64,000 bases of DNA, from contig CM028129.1 of NCBI GenBank assembly GCA_016271365.2, positions 1,008,691,501 to 1,008,755,500 on the forward strand, read 5' to 3'. The notes beneath the pieces were generated by a model that made no database searches, was not told where the DNA came from, and saw nothing but the letters and a program-made list of their open reading frames with translations. The position numbers were made by a program, and so were the translations under genes. The stretch comes from Neoceratodus forsteri (Eukaryota > Chordata > Ceratodontiformes > Ceratodontidae). This document shows, piece after piece, positions 21,330 through 31,001 of the stretch (the first letter of the stretch is position 1; every line of letters starts with the position of its first letter).

Positions 21330-22165
21330 AATAATACCATCCTGACCTCATCCTACCGGAGTAGAAGTAGATTCCTCTGAGAGGTCTACTGTTTCCTCCA
21401 GGAGTGAGGACACTGATCAGACACCCCCACGGGTCCCCCCCAAGAGGACTTCCCTTTCTTCAACATCATGAAGCAGCTCCCCTCCAGTATTGGGTTCCAG
21501 TCTGAGGAAGAGGATGTCACAAAGAGGAATCTGGTGGATTTCTTAGTGATTCCAGAATCTCAAGCCAAGGTTATTCCTCCTCTGCTGCCAGCCCTGAATG
21601 ATGCTGCCACTATTGCCTGGCACAGACCTTACGTGGTGCTAGCCATGCACAGAAAGGCTGACAAGTTTTACCAGGCACCAAGGGGCAGCCCAGCCGGAAA
21701 CTGACTCAGTGGTAATTAAGGCCACTCATGACAGGACTAAGGCACCCAGGCACCTTAGTTCCCTTCCCCCTTGACCAGGAGTCTAGGAGGCTAGACCTCT
21801 GGGGCAAAAGGACTTTCACCTCTGCCACTCTAGGCCTTAGATTTGCCAGTTACTTGGCTCATTTGATTAAATACCAGAATACCCCCTGGAGGAAGGGCAG
21901 AGCTGCTGCTCATGCTCTCCCTGAGGGTTCTTAGAAGAAAGAGCTTCTTAAGGTTCTCCAGGCCTCGGAAGATGTTTGTAAACATCACCTGAGAACCACC
22001 TGTGATATTGCTGATACTACTGCCAGGGCAGCTGTCTCTGGCATTTGCCTTAGAAGGCACTCCTGGCTTTGAGTCTTGGGCTTTGCAGCTGATGTCCAGC
22101 AAATGGTGTTGAATGCCCCTTTTGTGAGTCATAAACTCACTGGACCTGATGTGCAAGATACAGTA
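21330..22165 (+). pseudogene. F-family DIRS gag (part 3 of 3), central and C-terminal region
   Basis: The frame at 21468-21704 contains VIPPLLPALNDAATIAWHRP and KADKFYQAPRGSP, which match copy C gag (VIPPLIPTYHSAMLAAWHQP, DCLYQAPLEHS) at 24510-24640. After several shifts the region reaches QMVLNAPFVSHKLTGPDVQ near 22100-22160, equivalent to the TQHKLADVPFLG block of E1. It then breaks at the LINE-like segment. All of pol is absent downstream on this side. Confidence 0.7.
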
Positions 22166-22455
22166 ATATTTGTATAACCTTGCCCAAGTAACTTGTATTT
22201 ATCTGCATCACTTGTTTTGCAGTATCTGTACTCACTGTATTATTTGTATATAATGTATATGTCTTGTATTATTTATACATGCCTTTTTGTACATATGTTG
22301 TGCTCCACGTTCTGTTGTACAAGTGTCTTTGCATACTTTTCTTGCTTTATTGTGTATTCTCTGTGCCTCCCCCCTGCCCCAGGTCTCCCCAGAAAAAGGG
22401 ACCTTCTGACTCAGTGGGCTTACCCAGTTACCAAAATTCAAATAAATACATTTTG
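22166..22455 (+). mobile_element. LINE or SINE 3' tail fragment (unclassified)
   Basis: A T-rich, non-coding stretch ends with ACCAAAATTCAAATAAATAC, a LINE-like tail. It lies between F gag and an E-family recombinase fragment, at a junction where DIRS sequence is missing. I cannot place it in a known family. Confidence 0.4.
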
Positions 22456-22944
22456 CCAACCACACCGCTGAGGCTGAGCACAGGCTCCATACCTTGGACC
22501 TGTGGCGAGCACTCGCATACTACAAGGAGTGCATGGCTGGAGTTCGGGGAGAGGTTCTTGAGCTATTTGTCACCTACGCTAAAGCCACACTTGGCAGACC
22601 AGCAGCCAAGAGGACGATTGGCAGGTGGATTGTCTCCTGCATTGATCTCTGCTATAGGTCGGTGGGTAGGGGAGCCTCCCGTAGGACTTAGGGCTCATTC
22701 CTCCCGTCATACCACTGCCTCAGTGACTGCTTCCAGGGATGTCCCTATTCAGGAAATCTGCAGGGCTGCTATCTGGAGGTCATCACACACCTTCATTTCC
22801 CATTACCACATCAACCTTGAGTCATGCCAGGATGCTGGTTTGGGGGCCTCAGTCAGTCTCTGTTTCCAAAGTAGGGGTTGTTCGCATTGCCTCCCTCCTC
22901 CTACTGGAGAACTGCTAGGAGGCTGCCAGAAAGTGTGGCTAGAA
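22456..22944 (+). pseudogene. E-family DIRS recombinase C-terminal fragment (E3)
   Basis: It starts inside the recombinase: AEHRLHTLDL-like codons, then RALAYYKECMAGVRGEVLELF, which match E1 at 4760-4860. AKRTIGRWIVSCIDLC is followed by a shift near 22675, then HSSRH (about 22693; HSTRG in active copies) and SHYHIN (about 22800), so the Arg and Tyr are kept. After the stop the sequence reaches the ICR. The left four fifths of this element is absent. Confidence 0.8.
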
Positions 22945-22990
22945 CATCATATCCGCGTCCCTAGAAAACCAGGTTATTCACCTGTAACAG
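22945..22990 (+). repeat. Left half of the E-family ICR, cut by copy C
   Basis: GAACATCATATCCGCGTCCC and CTAGAAAA are the complement of the E-family left end (43231 onwards). GGTTATTCACCTGTAACAG is the complement of the E-family right end (10632-10650). Copy C begins directly after; E-family sequence resumes at 37353. Confidence 0.75.
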
Positions 22991-23118
22991 TAGATCTTTC
23001 ACGGAGTGGTCTCTTGCAGTAGGTAATACTTTTGGGTTACCAGCAGAGGTTGTTGCGGTGCACGGCAGCTCTTCTATCAGTTTTTCACCAGTGACTGCCC
23101 ACCCGTGACATCAGCTTC
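22991..23118 (+). repeat. Left inverted terminal repeat, copy C
   Basis: Complementary to 29455-29590. The shared core is CTCTTGCAGTAGGTAATACT, TTTGGGTTACCAGCAGAGG, GGTGCACGG and AGCTCTTCTA. Confidence 0.9.
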
Positions 23119-23175
23119 CTGTCTCCTATGTAAGTGTGGGCAGTCCCTGGTATCCTCAGTTCATTTTCCTGCCAT
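23105..23175 (+). promoter_or_regulatory. Candidate DIRS core promoter (copy C)
   Basis: TGACATCAGC (23106), CCTATGTAAGTGTGGG (about 23125-23140) and CCTCAGTTCATTTTCC (about 23154) repeat the arrangement of the F-family repeat at 12813-12870. The function is inferred. Confidence 0.4.
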
Positions 23176-23246
23176 CTTTAGCTGGCGCAGCAGCTAGTGC
23201 AACTTCTGTGCAGCAGTCGTCGACGAGAAATTTGGAACTAAGACAA

Positions 23247-25314
23247 ATGTCTACAGATTCTTCAAAGAAACGAGCATTATTTTGTTCCTGCCATTTCGGT
23301 AGGAAGATATACCACTTTGACAACCACACACTTTGTGTAAGGTCTCTGGGACCCACACACGACACCAATTCCTGCAGTTTGTCCGGAATTTAATTGAGCA
23401 ACTCGTTGACGACGGTTGCTTGAAAGTCAACATCTTTTGATGGAGCAGAAAATGTCTATCTTGGAGAACCAGGGGGCTCGTACCAAGGACTCCCCCCTCT
23501 ACTGGTTCTCGTTCCAGGCAGAAAAAGGAGAAACCCTCATCATACTCCCTGCTTAGTTGCCTGTCGACGGCCACCGTTTAAAGTGTTCCTCTGTTGATGG
23601 AGCATTCTCTAGCCACTTCCTTGCTGACGGTCACTCGTACCATCTTGTCGACGACGCTTTCCAGTGCTTTAAATGCAGTTCAAATTATAACTGCACCATC
23701 GATGGAGGCTTATACCCTCTCGTCGATGACTCTTTCCAGTGCTTTACATGCAGCTAAATATACAGCTGCTCTGTCACAGGGGCTTCTCTCCCATTGATGG
23801 CATCTGACAATTTAAGTGAAAAATAACTCCTTTTACCCTACGGGCCCATCGATGAGACCCCGCATTGCTCAGGGAAAACATATGGCTTATGCCTTTTCAC
23901 TTTGCCCCGCCTTTACAGGTGGCTTCCTATAGGGTCAGGGGAACAGAGATCAGGACCCTGGTGTTTACCACCCAGGGGCGTGACCTGCTCATACGATTTG
24001 TCCCATCCTCTCTATTACACCTCTTGTTTCCCAACATGCCCCCTTCTCCCCCATCCCAAAAAAGGGACATCAGCAAGGTAGTCCGGGTCTTACATGCCAC
24101 GTGGCACACTCAGCCCTCTGACCCAGGAGAGCTGGGCGATCCTCCCCGATCTCCTCCTCCTCCTGCCTAAAAGATTCCATAGTGACAGGAATACTTTACC
24201 ACCCTGGTCCCCTCCTCCTTTCATGGAGGACTATTTGTCAGATGAACAAGACTTACCGGCTGACTTCCCAAGTGATCTTGAGGATGAGGAGTTTCAAGAT
24301 TTGGATTTTCCCAATCCTGACTCCCCTTATTTGGAAATTTCTTCTCTGGATGAGGGCCTGCCTATACCTTCTGCAGAGACTCCCCCAGATGACCCAACCT
24401 TTAGTGAAATGATGGCTCAAATACAAAAGGTCATGGGATTCTTGACTATTGAACATGACAAACAACGTAAGGATATGGCAGAATACCTTGAATTACCTGA
24501 AGAGCCCGTTTTAGTGATTCCACCACTGATACCAACCTACCACAGTGCCATGCTGGCTGCTTGGCATCAGCCTTCAGCTATTACAGCTGTTCCCCGCAGA
24601 GTGGATTGTTTATATCAAGCTCCTCTGGAGCATTCCTTTCTGTTCAGTATTCCAGAGGCAGATTCTGTGGTCATTACTGCCGCTCATGACTGTACCAAAA
24701 AACCCAAGCACATGAGCTCCTTACCCCTGATAAGGAATCCCGAAGAATTGACTATCTGGGGATAAAGGTATTTTCCTCAGGTGCTATGAATATCAGAATC
24801 TTAAACTATATGGGTTATATGATTAAATATTAGCATACCCTTGGGTCCTCTGCCATTGAGCTTATCAGTAAACTCCCTTCCTCACAGGAAAGGGATAAAT
24901 TATTGGCTACAGTGGCAACTAGTAATTCTATCTCCCGTAGATATCTCAGCCACTGCTATCACCTTGCATCGCCATGCCTGGCTTTGCATTTCAGGCTTTG
25001 CACCTGATATACAACATAAAATAACTAATGCCCCCTTTAACGGGTCCAAGCTGTTCAGGCCAGGTACTCAAACTTAACTGGATGACTTACAGGCATCAGG
25101 CAGAACCTTCTGTACGGTCCATGGCATGTATCATACTCCAGCTGCAACTTACTGTACTCAACACTCCTGTTATTCCAAAAGAGGTGTAAGATATAGAGGT
25201 AATAACAAAAGTGGCTTCAGAGGTCATGCTCAATCCACCAGAGACAAGGCCTCTGCCATCAGGGGTGTTCGCTCTCGCCCTTCAGGAGAGGCTGGTCAGC
25301 CCGTCTTCCAGTGA
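23247..25314 (+). pseudogene. DIRS gag of copy C
   Basis: The ATG at 23247 starts MSTDSSKKRALFCSCHFG. The Cys/His motif is partly lost (HTLCVRSLGPTHD, with SLSG where CxxC is expected), and a stop comes at about 23392. The best preserved part is a 223-codon frame at 24094-24765 with an acidic segment (MEDYLSDEQDLPADF) and the conserved middle VIPPLIPTYHSAMLAAWHQP and ADSVVITAAHD. The C-terminus (25126-25314) is Gly/Arg-rich (RYRGNNKSGFRGH), as expected for RNA binding, and ends at 25312-25314. The RT frame begins before the gag stop in another frame. Stops near 23392 and 24765 make it non-functional. Confidence 0.75.
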
Positions 25315-27700
25315 CTCACTAGGGCTTTCCCCACGCCTCCTTGACCAGGCCTCGGAGGCTGTGGGGGGTCATTTTGCCCTCCTTCTGGAGGTCTGGCAAA
25401 CGATCACTGCAGACAAATGGGGACTTCAGATTATACAGAAGGGTCATACTCTGGAGTTCCTCTCCACCCCAAGCCCTTGCCCTCCATGGAAGATTAATTA
25501 TCCTCCAGATCATATACTCATCTTACAGGAGGAATTGAGGGCCCTTTTGACCAAAAAAGGCAGTTTTGCCAGTGCCCTTTCTAGAACATCAAACGGGATT
25601 TTACTTCCACTACTTTCTGGTGCCCAAACGAACGGGAGACCTCAGATCAATACTGCATCTCAGACAACTGAATCTTTACATTCAGTACAAACCTTTTTGC
25701 ATGCTCACCCTACCTGCTATCATGCCGATCATGAAACAGGCGAAGTGTTTGTGCCCTAAACATGAAGGATACCTACTTACATATCCCCATCCACCCTTCC
25801 CACCAAAAATGTTTGTGCTTCCACCTGCTGAATCAAAATTACCAGCTTCGAACACTCCCTTTTAGCCTCTGATCAGCCCCCAGAGTGTTCACCAAGTGCC
25901 TAGCGATGGTGGCAGCAGCCTTACGAAGTAAAGGGCACTTCATCTTTCCATATCTAGAAGATTGGCTAATCAAAGCAGATTCCAAAGTAGTTCTGCTTGC
26001 CTCCCTAGATGCTACCTTGAAAATGTTCACAGATCTGGGAATCACAGTCAATTGGTCAAAGTCCAGCTCAACTCCAACACAGTCTCTCCAATACATTGGA
26101 GCTATCCTAGATACAGAGCTTACCTCCCACGTGCCCAGCAGGACACACTTATGTCTCTGGTGTCACACATAGAAACATAGACTTTGTCGGCAGATAAGGA
26201 CCGCTTGGCCCATCTAGTCTGCCCATTTCCCTACCTAAAGGATAGGCCGCAGATCCTAGTTAACCAACAGCCTATTTCTTCCTACCCCCGACAAGAATTG
26301 CCTTATGTCTGTCCCATGCATTCTTGAATTCTCCCACAGTTTTAGACCCTACAACCTCCTCAGGAAGGCTGTTCCATGCATCCACTACCCTCTCTGTGAA
26401 ATAATATTTCCTCACATTGCCCCAATCTTTAAATTGTGTCCCCTTGTTCTTGCCGTCTCTCTTTCTGAAAGATGCTACCCTCTTGGACTTTGTTGATTCC
26501 ACTGAGGTGTACAAAGTTTCTATCATGTCCCCCTCTCCTTCTTTCCTCAAGGGTATACATATTAAGCTCCTTTAGTCTCTCCTCATACGGCTTCTCTTGC
26601 AGACCCTGCACCATTTTAGTTGCCCTCTCTGGACTGCCTCTATCCTGTCTATGTCCTTGCAGAGATGGGGTCTCCAGAACTGGATGCAGTACTCCAGATG
26701 GGGTCTCACCAACTGTCTGTACAGAGGGATAACAACTTCCTGTTTTCTGCTGCTGATGCCTCTCCCTGTGCATCCCAGTATACCCCCAGCTCTCCCTACT
26801 GCCTTCTCACATTGCTTGCTAACCTAAGGTCATCTGATATGATTACCCCCAGGTCTCTTTCCTTTTTTGTTGTTGTTACTACCCCCCCATTGTGTATTCT
26901 TCCCCTGGGTTCTTGTTTCCCAGGTGCAAACTCGGAAAATAGTCACAGCCAGACAAATGCTGCACCTTATGGGTCACATGTCCGCTGCCATCCCTATTGG
27001 GGCATTTGCCCGTCTCCACATGAGACCTGTCCAGTGGATCCTCCAGAATCAATGGTCCCAAAAAACAGGACAGTTCGAAGACAAAATCAGGGTCACTCCC
27101 TCTCTAAAGTCAACCGTGACATGGTGGACAACCAGAATCAATCTGGATCAAGGAATGCCTTTCGGGTCCCCCCTGTGCCCCCCTTGCAAACGTTAACCAC
27201 GGGTGCTTCCCTGCAGGGCTGGGGTGTGCACTTCGGTCCTTATCAGACATAAGGCCAATGGCCCGCTTCTCTCCATCAGCCTCATGTCAATCTCCTAGAG
27301 ATGAAAACGGTCCGTCTTGCCCTTCAGGCATTCTGGCCCTACCTCACGCCAGGATTGTTACTGATCCAGTCAGACAACACTGCAGTAGTATTGACCTCAG
27401 CCAGCAAGGGGGTACGAAATACCGCACCCTATGCAGGGAGACTCGTGCATATTGGTAAAAAGCCATCTGGCAACAATTGACACTAAAAGCTGTCCACCTC
27501 ACAATCAGTTAGCCGACCGGCTGAGTCATCAGTCCCCCACTCACGAATGGATACTTCACGAGCAAGTACTCCAAGAAATCTTCAACCTATGGGGCACGTC
27601 ACAGCTGGATCTGTTTGCCTCCCCAGTGAATTACCGTCTTCTAAAGTATTTTTCCATTATCGAGAACAAAAAGTGATGATCTATAGATTCTCTGTCCCAA
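25211..27700 (+). pseudogene. DIRS reverse transcriptase-RNase H of copy C, interrupted by a CR1 fragment
   Basis: The RT N-terminus reads VGGHFALLLEVWQTITADKW (about 25360-25420). YFLVPKRTGDLRSILHLRQLN (about 25613-25675) marks the first RT block, and the next block has a TAA stop (near 25757). The polymerase box is YLEDWL (about 25950), with the first catalytic Asp changed to Glu. A minus-strand CR1 fragment interrupts at 26167-26928. RNase H then resumes with KIVTARQMLHLMGHM (about 26935). Later RNase H blocks are out of frame (QSDNTAVV near 27370, NQLADRLSHQ near 27505). It is inactive. Confidence 0.85.
26167..26928 (-). mobile_element. CR1 3' fragment inside copy C pol
   Basis: The plus-strand left edge is ACATAGAAACATAGACTTTG, the complement of the CR1 tail. 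It contains the antisense ORF2 C-terminus (minus-strand [19 protein letters not shown] near 26560) and stops at CCCAGGTGCA (26928), where the matching region of CR1-a is at about 45985. It is a 5'-truncated insertion of about 760 bp that left the copy C reading frame on both sides. Confidence 0.9.
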
Positions 27701-29143
27701 CCATGAACAGGACTCTGATATGCTTCCCCCCTGTCCCTCACCTGAAGCGGACTCTACTGAAACTAGAACTAGAACCAGACACAATGATGCTCGTAGCCCC
27801 AATGTGGCCTCGCCAGACATGCTTTCACCTACTTCTACAACTGTCAGTATGGGACCCTGTTCCATTGCCAATCAGACCAGGCCTTTTGACTCTGTGTCAA
27901 GGGTCTCTCCTATATCCCAACATGAAGGCTTTACACCTTCACGCTTGGCTCCTGAGGACACTTTTATAACTTGAGTACAAGTGTCCTCTCCTGTTGCCAA
28001 AACATTGTCTTGGCCTCCCATAAACCAGCAACAAGGGCAACATACAATTCCAAATGGAAACGCTTTTCCATATGGTCTGTCTCTTGATCTTTGGACCCTT
28101 ACTCTTGTCCACTGACGAAGGATCTGGACTACCTGGCCTCACTATCGTGAGTCCGGTTTAAGTTACTGTTCCATCAAAGTCCACTTGGCTGCCATCTCAG
28201 CTTTCCATGAACCTCTAGATGGCATGTTACTGTACAAGCATCATCTAGCTAAGATGTTTTTGAGAGGAATGTTGCATATTAAACCGCCTATTAAAAGACC
28301 CACTCTTCTGTGGGATCTCAATTTTATGATAGAAAAATTGACACTTGAACCTTTTGAGCCAGCAGCCACTTGTGAACTTCATTTTCTTTCATGGGAACCC
28401 CTATTTCTGGTGGCTGTCACTTCCGCTCAATGTATATCTGAGCTTCATACGCTTTTGTGTAAGGAACCTTACTTGATTTTCCACAAAGACAGGGTGTTCC
28501 TTCATACCAACCCTTCCTTCCTAAAGTAGTCTCCGAACATACTTTATGTTGCTTGTATCAAATCTGTTTCATGTGTATTACTGTTACCTTGTACTCCACT
28601 GTCACCCTGCATGATGTGTTATGGCCCGGGTCATGCCTGAAAATGATCCCTGGGATCAGTGCACTCACCTGGTTATCAAAGTCATAAATAAATAAAAATC
28701 AGTCCTTAGAGCTTCTGGTCTACTATCCTGACTACTCCAATCAGGGTGAACATCTACTACGTACTTTAGATGTCCATCGTATACTACGCTACTATTCTAA
28801 TCAGACACAATCGATTAGAAAGACATCTCAACTGTTCGTCCCTTTTGCCCTGGGTCGCGATGGCCTCCCTGTTGCTAAACGTACTCTTTCATCCTGGTTG
28901 GCAAATTGTATTACATTTTGTTACAAAAAATACAACAAGCCTTTACCTAGACCTATTCAAGCCCACTCCACTAAAGCTGTGGCCACTACTGTGGCATGCT
29001 TTAAAGGAGCCTCCATTTCACATATCTGCAATGCAGCTACCTGGTCCACGATTCATACATTCACAAGGCATTGCAATATGGATATTGCCTCACAATGTAG
29101 GGCGGCCTTCGGTCATGCAGTCCTACAAGGTCTTCTATCATAA
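27701..29143 (+). pseudogene. DIRS tyrosine recombinase of copy C, catalytic residues lost
   Basis: The connector PVPHLKRTLLKLELEPDTMMLVAP (about 27733-27805) leads into a core-binding domain with several stops (27969, 28090). The catalytic part is interrupted by a small insertion (28541-28697). The last frame, ending at 29141-29143, contains VAKRTLSSWLANC, then HSTKA at about 28963 (Arg changed to Lys) and RHCNMDI at about 29065, where the nucleophilic Tyr is Cys. With two catalytic residues replaced it could not recombine DNA. Confidence 0.85.
28541..28697 (+). mobile_element. Short LINE/SINE 3' tail inserted in copy C recombinase
   Basis: A non-coding segment ends GTCATAAATAAATAAAAATC. 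It splits a recombinase stretch that is continuous in copy 2 (KVISEFHLNQ near 9395). The left side ends at GAACAT, and the right side resumes at AATCAGTCCTTAGAG. The family is not identified. Confidence 0.55.
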
Positions 29144-29179
29144 CTGTCCTCCCATATGGACATTACTGCTTGGGATTCA

Positions 29180-29285
29180 TCCCAAAAGTATTACCTACTG
29201 CAAGAGACCACTCCGTGGAAGATAGTACAGTTACGTAAAAACTTACCATAACAGTAGATCTTTGAGGAGTGTCTCTTCCAGTAAG
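29180..29285 (+). repeat. Internal complementary region, copy C
   Basis: CCAAAAGTATTACCTACTGC with CACTCCGTGGAAGATA (complement of the left end) joins GTACAGTTACGTAAAAACTT and ACCATAACAGTAGATC (complement of the right end). Confidence 0.85.
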
Positions 29286-29454
29286 TTTGTTCCCACCTTC
29301 TGTCCCCTCCTTCTCTAAGTTAGCGAATTCTGGTCAGTGACTATGGGTTTGGGACTCCTTTGGTACCTCAAACTTCACGGTCCTCGCTCGAGCCTAGGTC
29401 GAAACAGGGAACCGGAGGATACAGGACCGCCACACTTATATAGGAAACAAGAAG

Positions 29455-29590
29455 CTGATGTATGGGTGGTCCCTGGTCAAAAATTGCTAGAAGAGCTTCC
29501 GTGCACCACAGCGACCTCTGCTGGTAACCCAAAAGTATTACCTACTGCAAGAGACACTCCTCGAAGACCTACTGTTACGGTAAGTTTTTT
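29455..29590 (+). repeat. Right inverted terminal repeat, copy C (last bases displaced)
   Basis: Complement of 22991-23118, ending ACTGTTACGGTAAGTTTTTT. The final CTTATGTAACTGTAC is found at 37338-37352. Confidence 0.9.
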
Positions 29591-30430
29591 TTGTTGTAAA
29601 AGTTTATTCCTTACAAGTACAAGGAAAAGGATATCCCTTTGAGTGGCTAAACTCGTTTACAGTGGGGTCCATAACATACAAAACACTTTCATAGAAATAC
29701 ACATGACTCAGTAAAATCCATATCTTACAAAATAAAACTGTCACACACATATAACTTATCTATTAACAAACCATAACACAAATAAGTTTTCTTTCTTTTT
29801 TTGTTTTAAAAATGCAAAGTCCTAGCAGTAATCATGCTTCTTGTACAAAAGTGACTTAAAGAGACAACAATAATAATAATAGGTAGTGGAGAGTGACAAT
29901 AAAAAGTACAAACTTTTAGCTACAACCGCTATTAGTGGTTGAGTTAGGACTTTGACGTAACCACCTTTTAATCACATTCCATGGGGCAATTATCTTTGTT
30001 CTCAGGTAGTCTGGTAACCCATTCCAGTCTGGGCCCACTAACTTTTAATGCAGAGTTCCCTTTTGCTGTTCTAGTTTTTGGAATTACCAATTCCAAATTT
30101 TGTGCTGATCGCAAACCTACTTTGAGAGTGCATGTTTTAAACAGGTCATCCAGCTAGGGTGGAGTCTTCTTCTTTAATTGTTGATGGGTTAAGTACAGTA
30201 TATACAAGTTTCTATGCTTCGTAAGAATGGTCCAGTTTAAGGCACTGTACGTAGTGCACAGATGCATCAAACAGGGAGCATATAATGCAAACCTTGCAAA
30301 TCTACTGAAGGCTGTATCCAACCTCTCTAATATGGTTTTGACACACCGGCATACACTACATCCCCGTAGTCAAACAGTGGAATTTTATTGTAGAGTTGAT
30401 ATGTTTCCTGGCTTTGTTTGGTTTACATCT
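29591..30430 (-). mobile_element. Non-CR1 LINE, 3' part (right side of the split copy)
   Basis: On the minus strand the sequence reads LFDYGDVVYAG (about 30370-30340), then blocks typical of the RT C-terminus of L2/jockey-like LINEs, and a non-coding tail towards 29591. It continues the frame from 36996-37337, where LYRLK is cut by DIRS D. It has stops and is inactive. The exact clade is uncertain. Confidence 0.65.
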
Positions 30431-30440
30431 TTCAAACAAC

Positions 30441-30602
30441 ATGAAGTCTTGCTGTATTCTGACTATATGCAGTTAGCCCCAACACTTGAACTGCTCCAGA
30501 GAGTAAAGGGTTAACTCTATTCCAAGACATAGAACGTTGAACTCAAGCTTGGTTTTCAAACCTCTGTCTGTGGTACTCTGAAGTCTAACCATCAGATTTC
30601 TT
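30441..30602 (+). repeat. Left inverted terminal repeat, copy D
   Basis: Complementary to 36802-36960 (GCTGTATTCTGACTATATGC, AGTTAGCCCCA and GGTTTTCAAACCTCTGT, with a few changes). Confidence 0.95.
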
Positions 30603-31001
30603 ACTCCGCCTAACTGTGAAGTCACTCTGAAGATCCCTCCTGCGCCTCGGTTCGGTAAAAGTTCGGATTGGTCGTTTTTTTTTTCAACCACAGTTCATAA
30701 TTTCTTCTGTATTCTTACCTCTGTCTTGGTAAAAGTAAGTGGTAGTAGTAGGTAGTGGTATTTTGTTGAAATTGTTAGAAAATTGTTCTGTCTTCGGTTC
30801 TTTCCTGGTCGGTCCAGCTCAGAACCGAAACCTATTGTTTTTTTCTGTTTCTTTGTACAAATATTTGTGGTTTTCCGGTACCTGCCGGCTCCTAAAAAAA
30901 AAATCCGAATTTTTGTGGGATTTTTTTAATCAACCCGTGATACAGTTGGAACTGATAGGTTTTAGTTACCTGGCTTGAAGGGTGACTTTTCTATATTCGG
31001 C

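Noticed and set aside
22264..23022. 252-codon open frame
   Set aside because: It runs from a LINE tail through the E-family recombinase fragment, its ICR and the left end of copy C; it is chimeric by chance.
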